DNA of 64,000 nucleotides, from contig CAJSYZ010000005.1 in NCBI GenBank assembly GCA_910574455.1, positions 4,650,001-4,714,000 of the forward strand, given 5' to 3'. The notes under the pieces were generated by a model, which did not search any database, was not told the origin of the DNA, and saw only the letters and a program-made list of their open reading frames with translations. Both the position numbers and the translations under genes were made by a program. How positions within the stretch are numbered: position 1 is the first letter of the stretch; every line of letters starts with the position of its first letter. This DNA comes from Trichaptum fuscoviolaceum (Eukaryota > Basidiomycota > Agaricomycetes > Hymenochaetales > Trichaptaceae). Shown here piece after piece: positions 41,297 to 53,998 of this stretch.

Positions 41297-42399
41297 CTTG
41301 TGTTTCCCGTGTGATGGTCGACTATTCCAAGTTTGGGCTGCTGCATGAGTGACGGCGGGAACATCATGTCAGTGAAGTGCAAGTTGAAGTTGATCCTCTT
41401 CACTTCCACTGTCCATTCTATTTTGTCCCTAACTCATTGCCCTCTGTCACTCAAGTCATGCAAGAACTCTGCTTTGCAGAGATTTGTCAGACATTGAGAT
41501 GCCAATCGTCGCTTATGCATGTGGCCACTACGTGAATTCAAAGGAGTTTTTTTGGCCAGTCTCCCGCCAAGGAACTTGACGTCAACACATTTCCGTGAGG
41601 AGCGAGGATGGATGTAGCCAACACATTGGTTGTTTTGTATGGAATTGAGTGTAAGTAGCTTCAAGATGCTCACTGATGTGGACAACAGACGTGATAACCG
41701 GATAGACCAAGGATTGGCATATCCAACAGCCCAACACTAAGTGATGGTGTACCGGCCGCAACTCACATTTCATCTTTATCTCGCCAGGTAACAACGACGT
41801 TCTTTCTTGGTCTATTTCTATGGAGATGCGCAAGAAACCGAGGATGGGCCTCTAGGATCTCTCAAATGTCTCTGTACTATGAAGGAGCCGGACGTTGCAG
41901 GACAATCATAACTACATATATCGTTTCTATGCTTCCCCAAATCAATGAGAAATGAATTGCGGCTCTGACTGTTGGGCTTTCTACTGCTCGTCTGACAACA
42001 CAACGAGCTCAGAGTCTGCTCTGACTACTGCCACATCGAGGCCTACTAACACCCGGCCTTCGGTAACACAACGCAGCCCTCGTCAAACTTGAACATACTA
42101 TCTTGATGTAGCTTCCGGGTCCTTTTGCGTGGCCTTTTTGTGGTGCCGACTGCTTCTCCGAGTCTCTGGCTTGGTAGGTTTTATACTGCATTTATTATAG
42201 GTCAAGGCATACAGTCGTCTATGTATTCCTCAAGGGCAAGAACACACTGCTCATTGTCTATACGTAGTTCCGAGATCTGCACTGTCATACAATGAGTGCA
42301 AGACTTATGTATTATGCTTTCTGTGAGTGGAATTGACGGTGTAGGTAAGTGGTTCGTAGATGCCCCGTAGCAGTTTGGGCTTATGATTGCGTTCGGTGA

Positions 42400-42424
42400 G
42401 CATACACGTACTTTAGGGGTGTTG
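42400..42424. promoter_or_regulatory. Conserved non-coding element in four units
   Basis: CATACACGTACTTTAGGGG and a few flanking bases are unchanged at 42401, about 50085, about 57891 and 63331, about 230-250 bp beyond the stop of each membrane gene, while surrounding DNA of unit 0 and unit 3 has diverged. Could be a 3'-end or regulatory element for the membrane genes. Confidence 0.5.
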
Positions 42425-42648
42425 GCATCAAGCCTTCACTCGCATGCGCAAAGTTTTATATGATCTGATACAATCCATGAAGATTTTCTTGGAGTTGCCA
42501 TCAAAGTACACCATCGTTCCCGCAGCTGAAGGCGAAATATATTAAAGTTGCGTGCAATAGTTTCTACAAGAGTCTATACAAAACAACCAGGCTGACAAAA
42601 GCCGCAAGTGCGCCAAAACAAGAAGGGTGTGGAAGAAGACAGCAAGAA

Positions 42649-44437
42649 TCAAATGTGCGGTATGAATTTTGTCCAAACAACTGTATCGAACGCGGAGGGA
42701 GGAAGGCGGCAAAGGGACAGGAGGGCGAGAATAAGGAGGGAAAGGCGGGCGACAGGATATATAATGGCAGGAAGTGTTTCCACGGTTTTCTTAATGCGCG
42801 TCCAGTAGATTTTCTTAGGAGTTCCGGTAGGATAGTCTGACCATTTATCATAGACAAATCGAGTGTAGACAGGAGCAGCTGCGATGATGAGAAGACACAG
42901 GCCTACGATGGACAGAGAAGCCGTCCGCCACAGAATCCGCTCGACCTGCGAAGGGAACTCGAAGTGCCATGCAGCACAGTGGATCGACCCAAATGCGGCA
43001 CCTGCTAGGGCAGAGAAGATCAAAAGCGGCCTTGTTTCGGCGTACTCGCTGCAGAACATCATCATCATGATGCACTGCATGTCACCCTCATCGAAGAGCA
43101 GTTCGAGCGCCGGTTTGTTGTGCATTTTGTCCTTCGCATCGCTATACCCATCCCGTTTAAAGTACCAGCCAGGGTAAAGGATTTGCTCTATTGGGAGGAA
43201 CATGAGCAGGTACGGCAAGTAGAACAGCATCGTGATGACAAGTTTGCAGGTCGTCCAAATCGAGTTGATGGCTCGGCGAAAGCGCGATCTCGGCGCCGGA
43301 GAACCTGAGCTTTGTAAAAGTCCGACCTCGAGATTAACATCCTTTTGCGTCCGGTGGGGTATCAAATGACGTAATGCGCGGACCGTATCCAGAAGCCACT
43401 CTGGAATGGACGATAGTACCGGGATGATTGACAGCGCGGAGTCTCGGAGATAATCTCGCAACCGGAACTCGCTTTCGGCGAATTTCCAGCTCTCCGCACT
43501 GGGGCCTTCGTTCTGCGACTCATTCCTAGCCCCCCTTGCCTCTGCAAGCTGCTTTTCCAACCTCTTCGTGCGGATGACGATCGGACATCTGACATCGAGC
43601 GGCTTGCTCCACCAGAAAAGATACATGATGCTGTTCAGTCCGGCCAACGCAGCTGTCGTAAGCTCGATCTCCGTGATCGTCAAGTGCTGGTGTGCGCGTG
43701 CGATGAGTTGGATAATGAACCACGTAATTTGCAGTACAGCGACTCCTTTCGAGAGAGCATCGCCTTTGCTTCTGTCCTCGATTTCACTTGCTGTCGTATC
43801 CGGGAAGTCGATCAACTGATTATCCAGTAGATCCTGAAGTTCGACGAAACGGAGACTGAGTTCCTGCATCTCAATCCCTTCCTTCTCCGTTGTATAGCTG
43901 CGCCCTTTCCAGGAAGCGAACCCGTCGTCCTCTATATAATTCACTTTGAAGCCTCCCATCTGCAAGAAATGCGCATGTGTCATTGTCCATTGCATGCCTA
44001 CTGAATTTGTTCAACTAAATCTGTTACGAGCTGAAACAAAATAAAATAATACATGATTCCGGTCGAGCTTTGTTTATCGTCTCTCTAATCATCACGGCGC
44101 CTCGCCACTGCTTGAATGCCCACAGGATCATCACCTCTGGCGCGAGAAGGGCCAAGCACATAAGGAAAATCCGACGCTTCAAAAGCGACCAGCTACTCTC
44201 CTCGAGGAATGGCACGTTCGGGTGCACAGATATCCATGTAACAGCAAACGTCGTCGCAAGACAGCTCCAGACGATGTCCCAGACGGAGCGACCGGGGCAA
44301 GAACAGTCGTTGGAGCATTCGTCTCGCGGGAAGATCGGCGCATCGTAGGCCAGCGGGTCGGCGAAGGACGGAGCGACGGGTACAGCACTCGTGCCATAGT
44401 GTTGGGCGAGAAACAAGTATGCGAGAATGAGGAGCAT
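42649..44437 (-). CDS. Polytopic membrane protein of an expanded basidiomycete family, copy A
   Basis: Two exons: 44437-44053 and 43997-42649, intron 43998-44052 (55 bp, GTATTA...CAGTAG), 577 residues. The ATG at 44437 is chosen because a TATATAG box lies about 57 bp upstream in all copies and it begins a signal-peptide-like MLLILAYLFLA; the cleaved part is followed by a Cys-rich lumenal stretch (DECSNDCSCPG). About eight hydrophobic segments follow: two in exon 1 (VWDIVWSCLATTFAVTW; CLALLAPEVMILWAF), then, after QWTMTHAHFLQMGGF, segments near ITWFIIQLIA, LAGLNSIMYLFWW, FYLPYLLMFLP, FSALAGAAFGSIHCAAW, VGLCLLIIAAAPVYTRF and LSLLILALLSL. The QW-T-H-x2-F-x2-MGGF and SKGD-x-LSKG motifs mark a large family in Agaricomycetes of unknown function. 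Confidence 0.85.
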
Positions 44438-44490
44438 GGTGCGGGATGGCAGGCGGGGGACAAAGTCTGAAGAGGCGACGAATGTGTGCC

Positions 44491-44500
44491 TACTATATAG
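44491..44500 (-). promoter_or_regulatory. TATA box of membrane gene copy A
   Basis: CTATATAG on the minus strand, about 57 bp before the chosen ATG. Equivalent boxes are at 52198-52206 (copy B) and 60034-60041 (copy C), about 55 bp before their ATGs. Confidence 0.6.
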
Positions 44501-44639
44501 CATGTACGAGGCCAGCAGACCGCCCATCAACACAGCACCCATCGATTATCTCGGCGCTAATCACATAGTTCATATGCTCTTAGTGATGTTAAACGAGTGC
44601 ATCCAGTTCATTCTTACGCTCTCCAGTGTATTCGAAGAG

Positions 44640-46190
44640 ACATTGTGGTTGACGTACATGTAAATGTAACGACAAGTAAGACGAATGGGTAGGTGAGGCG
44701 CCCGAGAATGTCAGAGGCTGTGTACACAGGTCCTGTCCACATGTTTGAGGCGATGAGGGGAATTCAGTCAGGTTCTAAAACTTATCAGGTAAATAAGCGC
44801 CTATGAAACGAACGCAAAGATGGCTCACCAGACATGTAGTAACATCAGTCGGACAACAAAGTGGAAGGTCCACGAGTCTTGATTGCACCGGTTTTCGAAT
44901 ACGCGCACAGATAAATCGCCCCGTACCATAGAAGATGTTACAGTCGATGATGAAGGGGTGCCAGTGGTCGTTGCGACTCAAAAGTCAAACTTGAAGATTA
45001 GTACTGACAGCCTGCGATGACGCCGTGGAACTTGAAACGTGATGCTATTTTCGGACTTACTATGCTCCGAAGGCCGTTTTTCTGTTATCTTCAGCATCGC
45101 CTTTCCCCTTCGTCGTACATGCTTCACCCAAGCACGGACACTCTCGCAGCTCTAAGAATCCAGCGCCTATCTTATGTAGTAGAAGCACTCACCAACGTTC
45201 CACCCGATTTTTGGCGTCCTCACTTCTTCCAGGCAGGCACCTGCTACTCATCATATATCGGATTGCTTGACGACTGCGAGGACTGGTATGCCTAGAGCAA
45301 GGACTGAGGAAAGCTTAGTTGAAATTTAAGCAAGGCAGCTAATCAGCTCATCCCGTGATAACAAGTCTACAAGCTGACACGCCGCGATATATCTTACAAC
45401 GAGTGGGTGGGTCCTATCTCTTCCCCTGCATTGATACTTCGCGGAGTGACTTCAAAAGGCCCGCAATATCGCGAAGGGGAGAAGGCAGGTTGTGGATGGC
45501 ATTGACGGAATAAGCGGCGGTCGATAGGTGAGCAATTGTTAACTTGAAGTGCTCTCATCTGGTATGCAGAATCATGTCAAACGAGGACAACCCCTCGTTC
45601 CAAACCTTTGATATTGACTTTCTTCTGGTTCCCGAGGATCGCCTGATTTCTTATCTGTATCAAGCCTTCGCAAATGCATGTAAATCTTGAAGCTGATGCT
45701 TGCTTGTATGGAAAGGGGGATTGGAGTAGGTTGCACCTACCCGAACTCAAATATTTCTCGTCGAGCTCAAGATTATCGTACTCAATTAATTCTTGCCCTG
45801 AATCTGGTGCCGCGGAGTCGATCGACGCCTGGATTGTCTTTTTCTCTCGGTGTAGTCGATGTCATCATCCAGGCGACGCGAAGCCTGGAATGCATGCCTG
45901 ATGAAAGAATAAATTATCTCGGGCTTCTGGACGTCCGATTTGATTTGATTTAACTCACCCCTCGCGCTCCTGAACATGCCCTTCGATCAGCTCTAGCGAG
46001 CTCATGCACGGCTGCCCTTGCCTGTGCGCGAGTGTCGCCCAATGGGCAACGGGCGACGGCATGTGCACTGTACCGCCCTCTCATTCGTCGGCTTCCTGTG
46101 CAGGTAGATGAGTTTGTCCAACTGCTTCTTGAAGGCTCGGCGACGGACTTTCGAGTCATCCTAGCGTTCCCTCAGAGGAATGACGCTGGC
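44640..46190. other. Unit 1 spacer: conserved with unit 2, decayed small frames
   Basis: 45017-45295 (plus) holds a frame ending YVVEALTNVPPDFW...LDDCEDWYA that recurs at 52861-53094, so it may be a small gene or exon. 45977-45786 (minus) encodes ELNQIKSDVQKPEIIYSFI, with related but broken versions at about 53690-53800 and a longer open one at 62302-62018; this looks like an old gene decaying in units 1 and 2. No family recognised for either. Confidence 0.4.
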
Positions 46191-46807
46191 CGGTCTACTG
46201 GATATTCCATGGGCGTTCCGTCATGAACACACGGCAGCACCTCGAGTAGATCGCTCATAACTTGGTCACCTTTCTCTGTCTCATCTTTCGTATAAGCCAT
46301 AGCTTTGAAGGAGATATACCTGTTACCTTGAAACGAGAAACGTGAGTCCAGCCAAGTTCGGTTTAGAAGGCCTGGGACTCACGTTCTCTAGATCTCTGAA
46401 ATACGCAGAAAAGCAAACGAATCAGCACTTTCGTTGGGGGCTACTCATGGATAAACGAGGCCATCTGAAACTTTCTTTACAAGTCAAACTTCAGACCGCT
46501 CTCAAAGAGTTGACGATGGTTTAGTATAGGGAGAATTTAATACTCCCTGTTGCATGAGGGAGGGGGAGGGAAGGAGTGAAAGGACCAGTGTGGTTAGCCG
46601 AACCAAGTCGCGAGTGCGTGACCTGAAGTCGCGACGCGTTGCGCGTTAATGTGCCCACCGGCGGGCTTTAGATTGTATGTGGTACACATACCGATCCTTC
46701 TTCACTTACCACGACCATTGCACTACTTCTTCTTCCCCCCCTCTTCAAAATCTTCTCCCTCGACAATCAGGCTTACGCTTCCCAATATCTTCAACCTTTC
46801 CCAAATC

Positions 46808-48384
46808 ATGGACAACGGTCAGACAGAAGAGTATTGGCGTAATAATGATGAACATTGCCTTCCATCCACGGGGTTCGAGAATGGTCGAGTCCCTCTCCAA
46901 TCGGTTCGTCTTCCTCCTTCTAATGCCTTCCTTCATATTGACTTTACTCTCCACCGGCCACAGTTGGAGAACAACCGAGATAGTTATGATCAACAAATGG
47001 CCACTAAGCCTCACCACATTGTTGAAGACGGGCAAAAGCCATCCACATCTTCAGCATTGGTTCCAAATGGCTCTTTATCAGCCTCACTTGAGAATGCACC
47101 TCGTCGGTGTGAGGCACAGCATGCTGGCTATGAAGGCAGAATCACACATTCTTAAAGAGCGGGGGATGTTGGGGTGAGAGAATCCGCAGGCATGTACGGA
47201 AACAAGCGTGAGTCCCTGAAGTGACCTGTCTTGTATACACCACTGACGCATAGCATGGACAGACCATACAACGGCACAAAACGACATGACAAACCAGTTG
47301 TCTTTCATGTATCAATCCGGAGCCAATATCAACCGCCCTGTCATATCGTATCTTGACAACTGTATAACGCCCTGGGATCTGTTAAGGATAATTCGGGAGG
47401 GATCAGCAGCTGATCAAGCTTGTCACCAGTCCAATCAAGAACTCCAACTTGGAACCAGCAACTCGAAATGTTTTGTCCCAGCGGCCTGCCCAACCCAATC
47501 CTTCTCAAAGGCCATGCAGACGCGAGCCCTACCTGAATCTATCTGTGAATCATGTGATTGGTGTATCGACCAGCCAATGTGCATGGACTACGGGGTATAG
47601 AACACCGGTGTCTGGCCCGGAAAGTATTGTAGCCTCAGCAGGTTATACTATTTCCGACCACCGCCACTCGCAGCTCCCGACACCCTCACCAAGCGCTCAC
47701 AGTCATGCATCTTTGCTTGTCGATTCTCCCCCATTTCCTGCAGTTCGTTCCGAATATACTGGAATGAGCCAAGGACACGTTTCTCCTGCAACTGCAGCGC
47801 AGCTTGTGGTGCCAATCATGAGCAATCCCTACCCATACCCACAATCAGTCACGTACGGCCCATCTCAAGCGGGAACAAGCATCTTGACTGTCCCTATACT
47901 TCAACAGACACCCCCCTCTGCGCAAGGCGTAACATCCCGGAAGAGGGGCACAGAGACGCGAGATACCACATCGCTACCCGCACCAGCTGCAAAGAAGAAG
48001 GGTGGCAATGGAAAGGGACCAGGGCATATCCCGAATCCCAAGGACTTCAAATGTACCGTAGCTGGCTGCAATGCTGCGTATGAATCTGAAGGATCCCGAG
48101 ACAGACATGTAAAGAGTCACGATCGTACTAGTCGACTCATTTGTCCCAATGCAAAATGTGCAAAGCCGGGAAAAGGGGGACCGTCAACATTTCGAGACAT
48201 GTCGGATCTTGTTCGCCATGTATACAAATCCAATTCTGAATGCTGGGCCGCAGCGCCTGAGCTGCCCGTAGAATGGCCGCAGGATAGCAAGGAAGCAGTG
48301 AAAAGCACATTGTTGAAGTTGAGTGAGGGAAGGAAACAGAAACTTAAACTGCAGGCGGCAGTCACAGCTTTTCAGCTAGAGTAA
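46808..48384 (+). CDS. C2H2-type zinc-finger protein, copy 1
   Basis: Proposed start ATG 46808 (MDNGQTEEYW). Likely exon 1 is 46808-47106; intron 47107-47157 (GTGTGA...AAAG, weak); exon 2 47158-47207; intron 47208-47253 (GTGAGT, CTGAC branch, TAG); then a frame through MTNQLSFMYQSG. One more intron, not located, must shift the frame to the last exon (open from about 47406 to 48384). That exon has a Pro/Ser-rich region, basic patches (SRKRG, AAKKKGG), a C2H2 finger C-x4-C-x12-H-x3-H (FKCTVAGCNAAYE...HVKSH) and a second Cys/His cluster beginning CPNAKC with H and C near RHVYKSNSEC. Probably a nuclear DNA-binding regulator; target unknown. It lies divergently beside the membrane gene. Confidence 0.7.
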
Positions 48385-50085
48385 TGATGGATGTTGTTAC
48401 ATCTCGGAGGTAGGTACTATATTGCACTAGTATTGTACTGCATTGTGTATTATGTATGGATATGTATAACGGGAGACATTGGCAATACACTTTAGATTAT
48501 GGTCAGGGTACATGATGTACCCATGGGATGTAAGGCATTTAGCAAACAAAGTCTGTGTTCATTTTTTCGGAATTGTGATGATGAGCCAGATATAGCACTA
48601 TACATGTACAGTGGCAATAATCTTTGTCTATGCTGCTGTCTCCGGAGCTTTGAAGATTGCAAAGGGGGTTTGGGTGCAAGAACAAAGTGAGTCAGCTCGG
48701 AGATAATATTTGCTTGTTTAAAGCAATTCCAATAGAATTCCTCACCATTCTGAAATGCTGCAGGTTCAAATTGCGGTCAGTTCTGGGGACACGCTGCCGC
48801 GCATGGCAAGTGCCAGTGTATCCCGCCGATTGCCGAGGCTGCGATTGCCGTATCATATCATGCCGGCGGTGTTCCCAGACTTGCCGGGTGGACGGCAGGT
48901 CAAGAGATCGGCCCCATATTCCAGGCCCACGCATTACCACTATCTGTGGCTATGTCGGTGCATGTGCAAGGGTGTCCGTGTGGGCGATAGTGTACTATTC
49001 CAAGTTTGGGCTGATAAGTCCTGCCAGTGACCCTAAGTCCTGGTGGCATCACTACGAGCCATGCCAGTGTAGTTCACGTTGATCCTCTTCGCTTGTATAT
49101 TCCATTCTATTTTCTCGTTGTGCTCTGAAATTTAAGTCAAGACAAGCAAAGCGCGCGTTTGGTAGGATTCATCAGATTTACACATTGCAACCGTTGCTTA
49201 CGCATATGGCCGCCGCCATGTGAATTAGAAAGAGCTCGTTTTGGACGTCTCTCGCCGAGGAACTTGACGTCAACACAATTCCGCGAGGAGCAAGCTCTGC
49301 AGACGACACATCATTCGGTGTGTATGGCATTGAGTGTGAGTAGCTTCAATATGCTCACTGCTGACTTTTTAACCGGATAGATCAAGGACGGGCGCATCCA
49401 ACAGCCCCAAACTAAGTGATGGCGGACCGGCTGCAATCCACATTTCATCTTTGTCTCGCCAAGTAACAACGACATTCTTTCTTGGTCCATTCCTATGGAG
49501 TTGGACAAGAAACCGAGGATGGGCCTTGAAGGTCTCTGAGATGTCTCCGCTATTCCCTATTCAAGAAAGGAGCGGGACATTGCAGAACAACCATACCTAC
49601 ATATTTTATCTCTATGCTTTACCAAATCAATGAGAAATGAATCGAGGCTCTGAATATTGGCTTTCTACTGCTTTTCTAACAGTGCAACAAGTTCAGAATC
49701 CGTTCTGACCACTGCCACGTCAAGGCCTACTCACTCCGGGCCTTCGGTAAATCAATGCAGCCTTCGTCAAACGTATTATCTTGAAGCGACCTTTCGCATG
49801 GCTCTTTTGTGGTGCCGGCCGCGTCTCTGCACCTGTATTTGCGCTCGCTGTGAGTCCCCTGGCCTGGAAGGCTTTATACTACATTTGTTGTAGGTCAGTC
49901 GTCTATGTTTTCCTCAAGGGCAAGAATACACTGCTCATTGCCTATATGTAATTTCAAAAATCTGTTCTGTCTTGCAACGAGCGCAAGACTTGTTTATCAT
50001 GTTTTCAGTGAATGGCATTGATAGTGTAGGTAAGTGGTTTGTTGATGTCCCGTAGCAGTTTGAATTTATGATTGTGTACGCTGAG
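48385..50085. other. Unit 1 region downstream of zinc-finger gene
   Basis: No credible gene. Open frames here (48499-49082 and others) have no protein-like features and recur in unit 2 only because the DNA is identical. Similar, more diverged DNA is at 41297-42400 and about 62955-63330. Confidence 0.5.
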
Positions 50086-50341
50086 CATACACGTACTTTA
50101 GGGGTGTTGGCATCAACCTTTTACTCGCATACGCAAAGTTTTATATGGGTTGATAGCATTTATGCAGATGTTCTCGGAGTCGGTGGAGAGATGCGACCAA
50201 AGAAGCCCATCTTCCTCGCAGCTGAAGGCGAAATATATAATGGCTGTATATAGTTTCTACAAAAGTCTACAGATAACAACCAGACTGACAAAAACCGGAA
50301 ATGCGCCATAACAAGATGGGTAGTGTAGAATACAGCAATAA

Positions 50342-52145
50342 TCAAATGTGCGGTATGAATTTTGTCCAAACAACTGTTTCGAACGCAGAGGAAGGAAGGC
50401 GACGAAGGGACAGGAGGGCGAGAATGAGGAGGGAAAGGCGGGCGACTGGATATATGATGGCAGGAGGTGTTTCCACGGTTTTCTTAATGCGCGTCCAGTA
50501 TATATCATCAGTACCATACGCGTACACCCATTTGTCATAGACAAAACGTGTATAGACAGGAGCAGCTGCGATGATGAGAAGACACAGGCCTACGATGGTC
50601 AGAGAAGCCGTTCGCCAAAGGATCCCCTCAACAGGCGAAGGGAACTCGAAGTGCCATGCAGCACAGTGGATCGACCCAAATGCGGCACCTGCTAAACAAG
50701 AGAAGATCAAAAGCGGCCTCGTTTCGGTTTCTTCGCTGCGGAACATCATCGACAAGATCCACTGCATGTCACCCTCATGGAAGAGCAGTTCGAGCGCCGG
50801 TTTGTTGTCCATTTTGTCCTTGGCATCGCTATAGCCTTCCAGGTCAACGTACCAGTCAGGGCGAAGGATCTGGTTCATTGGGAGGAACATGAGCAAGTAC
50901 GGCAAGTAAAACAGCTTCGTGATGACAAGTTTGCAGGTCGTCCAAATCCAGTTGATGGCTCGGCGAAAGTGCGATCTCGTTGCCGAAGAACCTGAGCTTT
51001 GTGATTCGGCCTCAACCGGAGTGGAGAATTGCATTTCCACCTCGGGATTAGCAGCTTTCTGCGTCCGTTTGGGTATCAAATGACGTAGGGCGCGGATCGC
51101 TTTCAGAAGCCTATCTGGAGTGGACGCTAGTGCTGAAAGCATTGCCTGGGCGGAGTCTCGGAGATAATCTCTCAGCCGGAACTCGTCATAAGTGAATTTC
51201 CATCTCTCTGCATGCGTCTTGTTCCCGCCATCTTTAGCCTTCCTAGCCTCTACAAGCCGTCTCTCTAACTCCTTCGTACGGATGACGATCGGACATCGGA
51301 CATCGAGCGGCTTGCTCCACCAGAAAAGATACATGATGCTGTTCAGTCCGGCCAACGCCGCCGTCGTAAGCTCGATCTCCGTGATTGTTAAGTGCTGATG
51401 TGCGCGAGCTATGAGCTGGATGATGAACCACGTAATTTGCAGTAGAGCGACTCCTTTCGAGAGAGCATCGCCTTTGCTTCTATCTTCGATTTCTTTCGCG
51501 GTCGTCTCAGGGAAGTCAATCAGTCGCTTCTCCAATAGTTCCTCAAGTTTGGAGAAATCGAGGACGCTTTCCTGCACCTCGATCCCCTCCTTCTCCGTTT
51601 TATAGCGGCGCCAATTCCAGAGATAGAGGTCGTCGCCCTTTATATAGTTCACTTTGAAGCCTCCCATCTGCAAAAAATGCGCATGTGTCATTGTCCATTG
51701 CACACCTACAAAAATTGTTCAACTAAATTTATTACAAGCTGAAAATGAATAACATAATACATGATTTCGGTCGTGCTTTGTTTATCGTCTCTCTTATCTT
51801 CACGGCGCCTCGCCACTGCTTGAATGCCCACAGGATCATCACCTCTGGCGCGAGAAGGGCCAAGCACATGAGAAAGATCCTACGTTTCAGTAGCATCCAG
51901 TTACTCTCCTCGAGCCACGGTACGTTCGGGTGCACAGATATCCATGTAACAGCAAACGTCGTCGCCAGACAGCTCCAAATGATGTCCCAGACGGAACGAC
52001 CGGGGCAAGAACAGTCGTTCGAGCATTCGTCTCGCGTGAGGATCGGCGCATCGTAGGCCAGTTGATCCGCGAAGGACGAGGCGACGGGAATAGCACTCGT
52101 GCCGTAGTGTCGAGTAAGGAATAAGTAGGCAAGAATGAGGAGCAT
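50342..52145 (-). CDS. Polytopic membrane protein family, copy B
   Basis: Exons 52145-51761 and 51705-50342, intron 51706-51760 (55 bp), 582 residues. Same architecture as copy A: signal peptide, DECSNDCSCPG, about eight hydrophobic segments. The acceptor side reads GTGTGCAATGG instead of GCATGCAATGG, giving V-Q-W. The N-terminal part of exon 2 (KVNYIKGDD, LEELLEKRLIDFPETT) differs from copies A and C, while the C-terminal third (YGTDDIYWTRIKKTVE to the stop) is the same as copy C. Confidence 0.85.
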
Positions 52146-52329
52146 GGTGCGGGATGGCAGGCGGGGGACAAGGTCTGAAAATGCGACAAGTGCTTCCCTA
52201 TATAGCATGTACGAGGCCAACAGCGTGTTTACTCACCGAACACGATACCACAGCACTTTCATTCATACCAACCATCAACACAGCACCCGTCGATTATCTT
52301 GGCGCTAATCACAGAGTTCAGCATACGCA

Positions 52330-53998
52330 CACTGCAGATGTTCTTAGTCGAGAATGAACGAGTGCGTCCAGTTCATTCTTAGGCTCTCCTGTGTAGTCGA
52401 AGGTAGCCAGAGATAGTGTGGTTGACGTACATGTTAATGTAACGACAAATAAGACAAGTGGGAAGGTGAGGCGCCCGAGAATGTCACTGGCTGTGTGCAC
52501 AGGTTCTGTCCGCATGTTTGAGGCGATGAAGGGAATTCAGTCAGGTTCTAAACTTATCACTGGCACTGGCAGTTAAATAAGCGCCCTATGAAACGAACGC
52601 AAAGATGGCTCACCTGCGTAAACGTTGAAGCAACGTTGCCTGCAGACATGATTCCATCAGCCGGACAACAAAGTGGAAGGTCCTCGAGTCTTGATTGCAC
52701 TGGACTTGGATTGCGCGCACTGATAAATCGCCCCGTACCATAGAAGATGTCACAGTCGATGATGAAGGGGTGCCAGTGGTCGTTGCGACTCAATAACTTG
52801 AAGATTCAGCCTGAGGCCGCTGCAGTGATGGCGTGGAAACCGTGATGCTATTTCGGACTTATGCTCCGAACGCCGTTTTTCTGTTATCTTCAGCATCGCC
52901 TTTCCCCTTCGTCGTACATGCTTCACCCAAGCACGGACACTATCGCAGCTATAAGAATCCAGCGCCTATCTTATGTAGTAGAAGCACTCACCAACGTTCC
53001 ACCCGATTTTTGGCGTCCTCACTTCTTCGAGGCAGGCACCTGCTACTCATCATATATCGGATTGCTTGACGACTGCGAGGACTGGTATGCCTAGAGCAAG
53101 GACTGAGGAAAGCTTAGTTGAAATTTAAGCAAGGCAGCTAATCAGCTCATCCCGTGATAACAAGTCTACAAGCTGACACGCCGCGATGTATCTTACAACG
53201 AGTGGGTGGGTCCGATAAAAGCTGTCCCTAGCTCTTCCCCTGCATTGATACTTCGCGGAGTGACTTCAAAAGGCCCGCAATATCGCGAAGGGGAGAAGGC
53301 AGGTTGTGGATGGCATTGACGGAATAAGCGGCGGTCGATAGGTAAGCAATTGGTAACTTGAAGTCCTCTCATCTGGAATGCAGAATCATGTCAAACGAAG
53401 ACAACCCCCATGTTCCAAACCTTCGATATTGACTTTCTTCCGGTTCCCGAGGATCGCCTGATTTTCATCCCCTCTTGCCTGTAACAAGCCTTCGCAAATG
53501 CATGAACATCTGAAGCTGATGCTTGCTTGTACGGAAAGGGGGTTTGGAGTCGGTCACGGTAGTACCCTCCCGGGACTCAAATATCTCGCGTCGAGCACAA
53601 GCGACCTCGATTTATCATTGTCCTGAATCTGGTTCTGCGGAGTCGATCGACACCAAAATTTTCTTATGCCTTTGGCGCATTCGCTGTCATCATCTTGTCG
53701 ACATGAAGCCCGGAATGCATGCCTGATGAAAGAATAGATTTACTTGGGCATCTGTACGTCTGATTTTATCGAAGTCAACTTTCCCCTCGAGGTCGTGAAC
53801 ATGCCCTTCGATTAGTTTCAGTGAGCTCGTGCACGACAGCCCTTGCCTGTGCGAGAGTGTCGTCGTTTTGTGCAACGCAGTGCGCTGTACCGCTTCCTCC
53901 TTTCCCGGCGTCCTGCGCAGATAGATGGATTTGTCCAACTGCTTCTGCTAGGCTCGGCGGCGGACTTTCGAATCGTCCTAGCGTTCTCTCAAAGGGGG
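52330..53998. other. Unit 2 spacer
   Basis: Shares most of its length with 44640-46190, with indels. Near 52558-52572 it has an extra CACTGGCACTGGCAG that unit 1 lacks. Small frame at 52861-53094 as in unit 1; the minus-strand KSDVQMPK segment is broken by stops. Confidence 0.5.

Larger units (their letters stand above)
46191..50623. repeat. Near-identical block, unit 1 copy
   Basis: Matches 53999-58429 with only a 2-bp indel (ATAATATTTGC versus ATAATTTGC, near 48703) and one substitution (50170) noticed by eye over 4.43 kb. Contains the complete zinc-finger gene and the last third of the next membrane gene. Identity drops abruptly at both ends. Confidence 0.9.

Noticed and set aside
42649..44542. 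Start of the membrane proteins at upstream in-frame start codons (44542, 52220, 60056)
   Set aside because: Those positions lie upstream of the conserved TATATAG box, which is better read as promoter; the downstream ATG conserved in all copies begins a signal peptide.
46677..47177. 166-codon plus-strand frame overlapping the zinc-finger gene start
   Set aside because: Out of frame with the proposed exon chain to the finger domain; part of its apparent conservation is due to the near-identical block.
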